The notes under the pieces are model-generated. The model was not told the origin of the DNA, made no database searches, and was given only the letters and a program-made list of their open reading frames with translations. The position numbers and the translations under genes are program-made. DNA of 64,000 nucleotides. Source: Lactarius indigo. Taxonomy: Eukaryota > Basidiomycota > Agaricomycetes > Russulales > Russulaceae. Position 1 is the first letter of the stretch, and each line of letters begins with the position of its first letter. The DNA is taken from the NCBI GenBank assembly GCA_025766275.1, contig JAFKAC010000001.1, forward strand, positions 1,736,001-1,800,000, given 5' to 3'. Of the stretch, positions 49,042-58,631 are shown piece by piece.

Positions 49042-51353
49042 ATGCGTGTACTCAGAAAATCTATTACCCTGCCGTCGACCCTTCTTTGCAGCCAGAATTC
49101 TTCGCGACTACGGCGTTTCGTCCGTACTCAAGCTCAACACGAATATACACCACGAGAGGACTACGATTCGTCCGAGTTTGCTCGGCCTGCGGGATTGGCC
49201 ACACCCCGTCAAGTAGCCTAAACCTTCGTCTTCGGGTTCCTCGCTCATCGTCACGCAGTTAGCGCAATACTTAGATGAGTACGTCGTAGGGCAGCAGGAC
49301 GCAAAGAAGGTCCTTTCGGTCGCGTGAGTGACAGTAATGTTTGGGAGGCATGGCTAGTGGTTACATCGGATCAGTGTATTCAACCACTATAATCGAGTCC
49401 GTGCCAACGTACAAGTTCTGGAGGCGGAAGAAGACGAGTCAGAGTGGTCAGAAGATCCGCAAGTTGATAGTGAGCATTCGTCTCGCTTCCTTTCGCTTGC
49501 GTTGGTCTTAGACTCGTCTGGAAGTAGGTCGGGTCGGAGTTGTCCCTGTACACCTCAACCCCCATCCACGGAGGGCTCATCACTCGCAAGGCAATTCATT
49601 CCCTGTCCAACTCCGTTACTCAACTCCAACATTTGATAAGAGTAATGTTCTCGTGCTGTAGGTCTTGCACTTCCTCTCTGAGCGATCTGAATAATATAAC
49701 ACCGCTTCCCACAGGGGGCCAACTGGTTCAGGTAAGAACTTGTATCGGGCTCGTATGCATATTCAAACACCCCCACCATAGGGAAGACGCTATTGGCAAA
49801 GACTCTGGCCAAAGTCTTAGATGTGCCATTTTCAGTGAGCGATGCAACATCCTTCACGCAGGTGGGTAAGCAGTCTGTGGTGTGGCGCCAACTCATGAAG
49901 AAATGATTTTACAAGGCAGGGTGTGAGTAATTTGCTTCTGGTTAGAGAGTCGAGTGGCTTCTGACTAGACAGCAGACGTGGGAGAGGATGTCGACATGTG
50001 TATTCATAGATTGGTCAGCTCTCTTAGATTCTCCTGATCGTTCTTTTGCTGACCCGGTACAGTTACAAGCTGCGAACTGGGATCCATTCCGCGCCAGGTC
50101 GGCAGTTCTCTATCCGTTATCTTTTAAATGCTTATACCGTGGCTTTAGTACAGGCATAGTTTACATCGACGAAGTGGATAAGATAGCGCGGAAATCGAGC
50201 GGGGGAGGGATCGAGGGATCGCGTGACGTCGGTGGTGAAGGTGTACAACAGGCGCTACTTCGCATGATGGAAGGGTCTGTCGTTGCCGTTCCCGCGAAAG
50301 GGTCTGCTGTTGAAGGTCCGGGTGTCCCTCCAAGCGAAGGACGATCACGATCAGGCCAACGGAACGCGAATCTTGGACCACGTAGGTTCCTGCGAAATTG
50401 GTCCTCTCATACCTGACTCCTTTTCAGCAAAACCGGACATGTACCAGATTGACACGTCGAACGTGCTGTTCATACTAAGTGGTGCCTTCGTTGGCCTGGA
50501 TGCCGTTATCAAGCGGAGGGTAGCCAAAGGGGTGAGTCGGACCCTGTGTCGAGATACGCTAACCCATACATACTCGCTGCAGTCCATTGGATTTACAGCG
50601 GAACTAGGCTCTAATGACGATACCCCGTCTTCTGATTTTATGCCGTTTTTCACGCCGAATCGCCGCCCCCTCCCTAATATGCTGGAACATGTTGAGCCTG
50701 CGGGTAAGCTAACATCCCGCACGTATGACGATACATCTTCTTGACCTTGGGCTGTAAGATCTGGTCAAGTATGGGTTCATCCCGGAATTCGTCTCGCGTC
50801 TTCCTTCGATAGCGACGCTCGCCCCGCTCACGCCAACGGACCTACGACGGATCCTCACCGAAGTCCGCGGGTGCTTAATATCTCAGTATACGGCCCTGTT
50901 TAGTTACTCTGGTGTTGAAATTCGGTTCACGAATGGCGCATTGAACGAGATTTGCCACAAGGCGGCCCAGCGAGGCGGCGGTGCACGAGGATTGAGAGGC
51001 ATAATGGTATTTGTTTCGTTTCATCTCATTTAGACTGCATAGTGTTGATATTTCTGCCCCCGCAGGAAAACCTACTACTTGAGCCAATGTATGAGGTCCC
51101 GTAAGTCCTCATTTCATTCTATCTGTCAACAAAATCGCCTAATGCCTCATTTTCGGCAGTGGATCGGTAAGGGAGCCTGTTGTATTTGATTCACGTTCCT
51201 GACGCAATCCAGAATATTCGGCATGTGCTTATAGATAAGGCCGTGGTTCGGGGAGAGAGGCCAGCCTTGTATTGGTCTAAAGGGGAAGGGGCTGCGTTCT
51301 GGACAGAATGGACAGAGGCAGAGGCACGCGAAGAGGAGTCGGAATCGACATAG
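49042..51353 (+). CDS. MCX1: Mitochondrial ClpX-type AAA+ unfoldase
   Basis: Homologue of Mcx1/ClpX, a matrix unfoldase; in fungi it activates heme synthesis by unfolding 5-aminolevulinate synthase. The ATG at 49042 begins a basic, Ser/Thr-rich presequence ([20 protein letters not shown]). The start at 49004 in another frame leads nowhere. After TPRQ and [20 protein letters not shown] come Walker A (GPTGSGKTLL, split by introns), [20 protein letters not shown], Walker B ([13 protein letters not shown]), [30 protein letters not shown] and the sensor-2 region [20 protein letters not shown]. The N-terminal zinc-binding domain of bacterial ClpX is absent, as usual in fungi. About 13 exons are needed, including two of only 7 nt (49916-49922 and 51160-51166). 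The protein ends [10 protein letters not shown]. Confidence 0.92.
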
Positions 51354-51516
51354 AACACGAAAGCCTACAATATATTGTATTATCAATCGTAACCTCTCTG
51401 CAACCACGACCGGGGCTATGTTGTGATACAATTCCTCGCAGCCTAGACCCTATGGCATGGGCACAGGTTGCATAATGGTATGTAAAAGGACATGTAAAGA
51501 ACAGCTCCATCTGGTT

Positions 51517-52414
51517 TTATTCTTCTCCTGTTTTCTCACCTGTCCCTGCAGCAGGCGGATTCGTCTCACCAGGTGCAGGCGCATTTGCTTCTCCCTCAAT
51601 CTCATCTTTGGATTCCACAGTCTCTTCAGATTTCTCCTCGGCAGCAGCAGCAGCAGAAGCGCTAGCCAGCTTCGCATTGTTCGCTTGGGCATCCTCGAAC
51701 GCCTTCTTGAACTGCCCAGCGACTGGAGAATGCTCATCAGTAATCAGGAATCCAGCGATGGCGGTATACGCACATTCGGCGTTGGCAAATCGGATGGCCA
51801 GCGTCTCAGAAGTGGGAGGATCCTCCGAGTAGTCCGCCACTACTTTCCAGACCCAACTTCGGTCCGAGCCGATGTTGGGCTGAAGCCTCATGTCGGTAGA
51901 GACTAGACTCAAAGGCGTTATCATCCATTCTCGGTTCATGTGGAGGGGCGACAAACTCAGATGGTTGGCGCACACTTTGAGCGTCTTTTCGCGCCGCATC
52001 ACAAGGCGAATCTTCTGTGTGTCTTTGTGCTGCAACAATCTCGCCTCGCCTGTCCCTCGTTCCTTCCATTCGTTCCCCTCTGAATCAAATCGGAAGAGCT
52101 TTGCGCGCCTAGGTAAGAGATAATGGTGTGATCAAAGACCGTAGGAAAAGATACGAAAAATTGAATCGGCAATCAGTAAAGGAGGTTACATACAACTTAA
52201 AGATTACGGTCTCGTCCTCTTCATTAGTCTTGGTCGTAACCTCTTCGGTGAGTTTGATGACGGGTTCAAAGTGTGGATCGTGCTCCTCGTCCGCCTAAGA
52301 GAGACCGTAGTTATTGTCTTAGTGCATGGTGTGGCACACACAAAGCCGGCCACTCAGAGAGAAACGAAAAACACTGACTTTCGGTGCCAATGGGTTCGTG
52401 CTGGTGTCTGCCAT
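51517..52414 (-). CDS. YRB1: Ran-binding protein 1 (Yrb1)
   Basis: RanBD-domain protein that helps release Ran-GTP from transport receptors and promotes its hydrolysis with RanGAP, in nuclear transport. The ATG at 52414 starts [12 protein letters not shown], followed after an intron by [20 protein letters not shown]. Core motifs are [63 protein letters not shown] and [11 protein letters not shown]. The C-terminal ~60 residues are Ala/Glu/Pro-rich, with a run of Ala. Size and layout are normal for Yrb1. It diverges from EMP24 (178 bp between starts) and converges on MCX1. Confidence 0.95.
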
Positions 52415-52592
52415 GGTCGATGATCAGGAGATAAGAGTTATTCGCAGAGAAAGAGCAGGGCAGAGGGAGTTCTCTGTCGCGTGTTACCGAATCGAATTGT
52501 AAGATAATCGCCGACAGGACACCGAACACCCCTAGCCCTGTAGCGGCCACGCAGTCCTCTCGGGTCCTTCCGCCTTGGTTTCTCGCTCGGTA

Positions 52593-53466
52593 ATGGCTCC
52601 CTTCTTGCTCTGGATTTCCTCCCTTTTCTTTTTCTTCAGTTTCGCTTCTTCTCACCTCATCGAGGTAGCCGCTTCAAAAAAGGAGTGCTTCTTTGAGGAT
52701 TTACACGTCAATGATCAAGTACAGAACGTTCGCTCTCGCACCTCTTGTTGATGGGCTGACACAGTTGTTCCAGATGACAGTTACGTACCAGGTGGGCGGA
52801 GGTGGGCACCTGGACATAGATTTCTGGGTTAGCATTTTTCTGCTTCTTGCTCTCCTCTCCTCTCCTCTCAACGTGTTTCGTTTATGTAGGTCAGCAGTCC
52901 CGACGGGAACGCAATACGAAAGAACATCAGATACTCGACCGGCACTGTATCCATCACCGCGGAGAAGGACGGTCGCTACGAGTACTGCTTCTCCAACCAA
53001 ATGAGCGCAATTGCGGATAAAATTGTGAGGTGTGTACTGTATCACGCCACCTCGCACTCCCTGTGCTCAACTCTCGTTTAGCTTCAACGTGCACGGCGTC
53101 ATTTACATTGGAGAGGGCGCAGACGGTGCGTAGCCTCACTCTTTCAAACATTCCCCCCCGTCGTTCATATATTGGCGCAGAGATTGTCGCGCCAATCGAA
53201 CGCGAGATCCGAGCATTGGCACATGGCCTGACCTCTGTGAAGGACGAGCAGGAATACATCGTAGTGCGCGAACGGACACACCGTAACACGGCGGAATCTA
53301 CCAACGCCCGAGTGAAATGGTGGTCAATCATGCAGGCCGTGGTGCTGTTCTCTGTGGTCGCTTGGCAGGTCTACTACCTCAAGGTAACCTTTTTGTCCAC
53401 CTCGTCTGTCGCCACCTGGTTGACACGTGTATTTAGTCTTTCTTTGAGGTCAAAAGGGTTATTTAG
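52593..53466 (+). CDS. EMP24: p24-family cargo adaptor (Emp24/TMED2)
   Basis: COPII/COPI vesicle cargo receptor that cycles between ER and Golgi, sorting GPI-anchored and other secretory proteins. The ATG at 52593 encodes a clear signal peptide (MAPFLLWISSLFFFFSFASS). The GOLD domain follows, with KKECFFEDLHVND and EYCFSN supplying the conserved cysteine pair. After GVIYIGEGAD comes the coiled coil (ALAHGLTSVKDEQEYIVVRE), then one membrane span (AVVLFSVVAWQVYYLK) and a short tail FFEVKRVI, stop at 53464-53466. The FF and basic tail signals bind COPII and COPI coats. Five or more introns keep phase; exon 1 is 52593-52718 and exon 2 is 52774-52827. Confidence 0.95.
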
Positions 53467-53760
53467 GGTAGTCGTAGAGGTTGTCGGTTTCGTCGCATGC
53501 TGCACATATATTATCGCGCCTTCGGAAAGACTCGCGCGTCCAGCGCTCCAAAGTACTATTTCAGCGGGCTAACATAACAATGGTACACACAAGGCGTTGA
53601 TCGTGCAGATGTAACGGAAAGCTAGATAGTAGAAGAGGGCATGGTGCGTCGTGAATAAACTTGGTGATAGTAATGTCAGGGACGCAAGTGTGCGGGAAGC
53701 ATCTGCATAGGTATTAATTACACTGAGATTGAGTCAGACAAAACAAAACAAAATCACAAA
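53467..53760. other. Convergent 3' flanks of EMP24 and kinesin-8
   Basis: This 294-bp stretch lies between two facing stop codons and should contain both 3' untranslated regions. It is AT-rich toward 53,740. No further feature is seen. Confidence 0.5.
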
Positions 53761-56700
53761 TCATCTCCATGTCGGCTTGGCCATCCGAGAACTCATATCA
53801 ACGGATGAGCTGATGTCTGACGAGACGTTCGCCAGCGACGTCCGCGTGCTCGGTCGCAGCCTATTCGAGTGGCCCATACCCTTCGACGCCAGGCTAAGCA
53901 ATGACATCCGTTTCTTCTTCAGCTGGCGACTTACGCGCGGTCAGCGACGGCTCCATGCCGACCGTAGGGACCCTTCGCGTGCCAGATACGCTCCCACCCA
54001 AATACGTTTCTTCGTCCCCATGCTGTTGGTGGGCGGAGGCTCGAGCGCCGCCGTGCCCTCTCCATGCGCAACGGGCCGATGTTCGAGCGCCGACGAGAGA
54101 CCTTCAGTGCCACTGCGGCAGAACGGGGAGTCGGGGGCGGACGCTGCACCGGGCTCGGTCAGGCTTGTGCTTCTCGGAGACTTTCGATGACGCGGGCTGC
54201 CGCTGTGTGCCATTACCGTTGCTGCTGCTGCTTGATGGAGGGTCGAGTGCGAAGGAGTTAAAGCTACGGTCGGAGAGGGGCCGCCTCCCCATTGCGCTCT
54301 CGCCGCCGTTTTCGTCGTCCTCCGTGAGGCTACTGAGCGTGGTTGCTCCACGCGATTTGAGGAGGCCAGGGTCAAGGCGGCTGCCACGGCGAGTGCGCGG
54401 TGCCGTGATTCTGGTCGGTGGGTCATGGGGCGGAAGCGACAGGTTGAGCCGGAAGCTGTCGTCTGTCTTCTCGTCTACCCATTCGCCATCGACCGTGGAG
54501 CTGGAGGCTGGTGCGGAGAAAACGGAGCTATCGTCCGGAGCAGGGGTCGCGGAAGTGGAAAGAAGGGTGCTACTCTCGGAGTATACGAGTATTGACGGCT
54601 CGCGGGCTTCGTCTAAGTCGCCTTGGCCGGCCTCGTCGCGCCATTGGACAACCTTCTTTCTTTGCCCTTGTCGGATGGACGGCGGTATGGAACACCGGGG
54701 CCACCAAAGCTGTTACGCAGCGACTTTCGAGGCGACTTCAGGTGGCTCTTGCGGAGAGGGGACCCCACTCCAAGTAGTCCGTACGTGGACGAGCGTCTAG
54801 ATGATTTCGTTCTTGGCTGCAACTCGGTCGGTGCGGATGAAACCCTCTTTGGCCTCGCCAAGCCCTTGATACCTTCGGCGTTGGAAAGCCCAGGAGTGGC
54901 AGCATACGACGCCACAGTATGGCCAACAAGCGACTGGAAGTCTTCGTCATTTTGTTCCAAGAGCGTTCGTAGGGATGAAGCTACAACCCGCGCGGTGCCG
55001 TCCAAGCCATCGCGCCCATCCTCCAAGGCTGTCCGGAGCGAGCGACTGGTGTCACCGAGGGCAACCGTGTACCTTCCTACCATGCCCAGAAGATCGACTA
55101 GCATCTTGGCTTGCTCCGCCATGGCATGTTTCATTGCATCTCGCTCCGCCTCAGCTCGGATCTTCTCCATGGTAGCCTTCCGCCACCGCGCATCAAGCTT
55201 GACATTTTCCGCGCTGACCTCGTCGAGTCTATCCGATCGCCTCTCTGTAACGGCCCGAAGCATAGCATCGAAGATATTGCTGGCGTTCACGGAGCGTTGT
55301 AGGCGTGCGTTCAGTGTACTGTCAGGCTTCAAGACATCCTCCTCTGGGGAGGCCAAGGCCTGGAGAAGTCCCCGTTCTGCTTCAAGGTCAGCAGTGAGAC
55401 CGCCCGATGAACCAGCCTGTTTGTCCAGCTCCTGAATTCGAGAAGCGGATTGCATGAAGCCTCGTCTGGGCGGAAGAGAGTTTCCCAGAGCACAGCGCGC
55501 CATCTTTGATCGACACTTGCATCTGTTCTGCACGGACCTGCATATCAGCTCTTCACGCGCTCGACCTCCGCCTGCGCCTCTGCTTTCTTCCGCCGCAAAA
55601 TGTCGCCCTCGGAGTTGGCCTTTCCCGCGAGTTTAGCCTTGAGCTCAGCGACTTCGGCGTTGAGCCTGTTGATAGCCTCGACATATTGGCCGACGTGCCG
55701 ATCGACGTTGACTACGTTCCGTGTCACAACGCGTGTCTTTATCTTGGTAGCGCGTTCGGCATATATAAGCGTATTGTGGGTGTCGTCAAAGTGTATGGAT
55801 GTCGGCGCGACGCAGACAATCATGACGGTCTTGCAGTTCCCACCAAGGGAGAATTTGAGCAGCCGAGTGAGCTTGCTATTGCGATAGGGGACGTGGCGGA
55901 TGGCACCACCGCTTTCGCAAAGGGCGTTGATGCAGTTTCCCAGAGCCAGCAGGGACTTGTTGATGTTGGCACCTTCTACCATTCGCTGGCCCATGTTAGT
56001 GGTGGCAGCTGCCCGCTCACTGCCAGCCAAATCGATGATAGGAGAGGGTGCCCATGAAACGCTCTTCGGTCAACGAGGCAGTCCTAGGGGCCTGGGTAAC
56101 ATGGACTTGCAAGACCGCGTGAGAGCGGGACGAAGTCTCATTCGCGTGTGTTGGAGACTGTGTCCTTCGGGAGTTCCCCATGAGGACTATATCCTTGACT
56201 TCCTCTGCAGTTCTTGGTCGGAGTTCAGTCAGGCCTACAACCTTGACGGCCTTGTCTTCGCGGATCTGCAAGCCGCCTCGCGGTGTTGGAGCGCCGGTTT
56301 CAGAGAGAAGGTCCCGAATCTCTTCATTGTATATTTCAAGGAATGTGACAACAACTTCTGCATTGTAGTCGTCCTTGCGATCTTCGATTCGTTGGAAGAG
56401 GTCGGCCATCGTCAGGTAGATAATTCCTGGATCAGAATCTGTTCCGCTGATAGTATGCGTCTTGCCACAACCTGTTGCCTTTTGGAGGAAGAGAAACTCA
56501 GGACTGATGTGTCGGTCACACAGCAATATGGGATATACTCACACCGTAGGCAAACACGGTCGTATTGAATCCGTCTAATAACCTCTGCAGTAGAGGACGA
56601 GCAGTTGCGTCATATACTTCTTGTTGAGATGAATCGGGTCGGAACACTCTATCGAACATGAAACGCCTGTCCTTGTACCGCTTGGTACCTGGTGGTATAA

Positions 56701-57084
56701 AGCCACGCTCAGCAAAGGCCCTGGCTTGATCTGGTTCAGCGGGATCGAAAGTGAGGATGCGATCATCGACGATCTGCACGATTTCGCGAACAGAGGAATA
56801 GGATGTTGATGGTCGTTCTGGCATAGAAAGCGCGCCGTCTCCTCGAATGGTGGTGTCATAGATGAGCTCTGGTAGTCTGGCGGCTTCCCATGATGACGGT
56901 GGCCGGACACGGACTGAATAGAACAATGAAAGGACGTCCTGAGCAAAGGCAGCAAGGGTAGCATACCTGCGACGGTTATGGATCCAGAAGGGACCACCAT
57001 GATGGATTGAGAGGACAAAAGTGTGTTGCGGTGCGTGTTGCGTGGTTCGCCGCGTTCCAACATCGGATCATGTGACCGCGCCAT
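53761..57084 (-). CDS. KIP3: Kinesin-8 (Kip3/KIF18-like) motor with several frame breaks
   Basis: Plus-end-directed kinesin that shortens microtubules. The start is ATG 57084 or, equally possible, 57000 ([11 protein letters not shown]); both run into [10 protein letters not shown]. Motor motifs: P-loop [13 protein letters not shown] split by an intron, [64 protein letters not shown]. The ILTFDPAEP and [16 protein letters not shown] segments mark kinesin-8. A neck coil and a Ser/Arg-rich tail follow. The natural sequence changes frame by one base at five places: near 56040, 55550, 55443, 54657 and 54150. The last exon (KPTWR, stop 53761) joins in phase. With this many breaks the gene may be a decaying copy, but the lack of other damage makes sequence error more likely. 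Confidence 0.8.
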
Positions 57085-57126
57085 GAGTCTGATCTCCAGA
57101 TCTTATCTTATCTCCATCTCTTCACG
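57085..57126. promoter_or_regulatory. 42-bp spacer between two divergent start codons
   Basis: Only 42 bases separate ATG 57084 (kinesin-8, -) from ATG 57127 (dihydroorotase, +). Each promoter and leader must therefore overlap the other gene, unless kinesin-8 starts at the internal ATG 57000. No TATA-like element is visible; the spacer is rich in TCTTATCTTATC-like sequence. Confidence 0.5.
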
Positions 57127-58376
57127 ATGAGCACCACCATCTCGGTGTCATCTCCTGCTGATTTTCATGTACACCTTCGTCAAGGCGACCTATCAGAGCT
57201 AGTCACACCTCATGTCAGAAAGGGCGGGTTCCATCTCGCATATGTTATGGTGATACTCCACCCTAAGATCCCCCGTACCGACGCCCTGAAGTACATGTCT
57301 TAGCCCAATCTCACACCGCCCATCACCACAACGGATCAGGCGTTGGAGTACAAATCCAAGCTCGAGAAGATTGACTCAGAGACAGAATTTCTCATGACTC
57401 TCTATCTCTCTCCCGATCTCACTCCGGATGAAATTCGCAAGGCCAAGAACGCCGGGATTGTTGGTCCGTTTTCCGCAGCCCGCTCCTAGTTCGTTCCTCA
57501 TGTCTGCTCAGGAGTCAAGTCATACCCAAGAGGTGTTACAACAAACTCCGATGGCGGAATAGAGTCTTATGAGGCGTACTACCCCGTGTTCGAGGCTATG
57601 CAAGACGTGGATATGGTGCTGAATCTCCATGGTGAGGTTCCATCAGATACATCGGCAGTGCGTCCTTGGGGTTCCTCTTTACTGTTGCCGCGCTGGAAAC
57701 ACCAATACAGAACGTCCACGTCATAAATGCAGAGAAAACTTTTTTACCCCACCTAAGGAAACTCCATGCTCACTTCCCGCGGCTTCGTATAGTCCTAGAG
57801 CATGCTACGACACGAGCAGCAGTGGAGGCCGTCAAATCCCTCGGATCCACTGTAGCTTGCACTATAACTGCCCACCATCTCGCGCTCACTGTTGACGACT
57901 GGGCAGGGCAGTCTTGGAACTATTGTAAACCAGTCGCAAAATTCCCTGATGATCGGGAGGCATTGCGCGAGGTAATTCGCGAAGGTAAAGTCGATTCCTC
58001 AGTGCAAGATGATGCGAAGACTTGACCCAGACCAGGCCACCCACGTTTTTTCCTGGGATCCGATTCCGCACCACATCCTTCTATTAAGAAGTCGACGAGC
58101 GCACCGGACCAGGGTTGCGCAGCGGGGATCTATACATCTCCTATCTTACTGCCTTTAATAGCGCACCTTCTAGATTCGTTCGGGGCACTGGATAGGCTGG
58201 AAGCTTTTGTTAGCAAGAATGGAAGGGCATTCTACAAGAAAGAGATTGACAGCAACAGCACCGCCGTCCGCCTGAGGAGGGGGAAAACCCCTGTGACGGA
58301 ACGGTATTCAGTAAAGGAACAGGAGGTGGTTCCTTTCTGGTCGGGGAAGGATCTAGCATGGGAGATTGATAACTAG
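57127..58376 (+). CDS. URA4: Dihydroorotase (pyrimidine biosynthesis)
   Basis: Zinc amidohydrolase that interconverts carbamoyl-aspartate and dihydroorotate, the third step of de novo UMP synthesis. It is a stand-alone enzyme of the PyrC/Ura4 class. The ATG at 57127 begins MSTTISVSSPADFHVHLRQG, with the metal-binding His-x-His. The carboxylated-lysine segment is GVKSYPRGVTTNSDGG. Other ligands are in MVLNLHGE and IVLEHATT, and the catalytic Asp is in FFLGSDSAPH. Four introns keep phase (for example after AYVM, IVG, DTSA and REG). The C-terminus reads VPFWSGKDLAWEIDN. Length is about 340-360 residues, normal for the family. Its start lies 42 bp from the kinesin-8 start on the other strand. Confidence 0.95.
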
Positions 58377-58631
58377 GATAACTATTTAAGGGTATTCGTT
58401 CACACGTTCATTTGATTAAGCAACACTACGTCCGTCGAGACTCCTGAGCTAGACTTTCCTTGGTTTGGTTTCCCTCTGCCCGCACGTCCTTACCACCTCG
58501 TCTGTGCAGGTGACAGCGATTAAGCGTTTCATCTTCCCGTACTTTTTTTTTTTCACATCGTATCTGCGGTCTATATTCGCCCTACTGTTCGACGTGTTGG
58601 GAGTATCGACTTGTAGCCCCACGCACCACCT

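Noticed and set aside
49500..49650. Apparent frame shift in MCX1 before the Walker A exon
   Set aside because: Choosing the AG at GGAAGTAG, rather than the earlier CTTAG, as acceptor restores phase up to [10 protein letters not shown], so no base error is needed.
53729..55435. Long + strand open frames opposite the kinesin-8 gene
   Set aside because: They are antisense shadows of the GC-rich, Ser/Arg-rich kinesin tail and motor exons. They have no motif, and their amino-acid bias mirrors the other strand.
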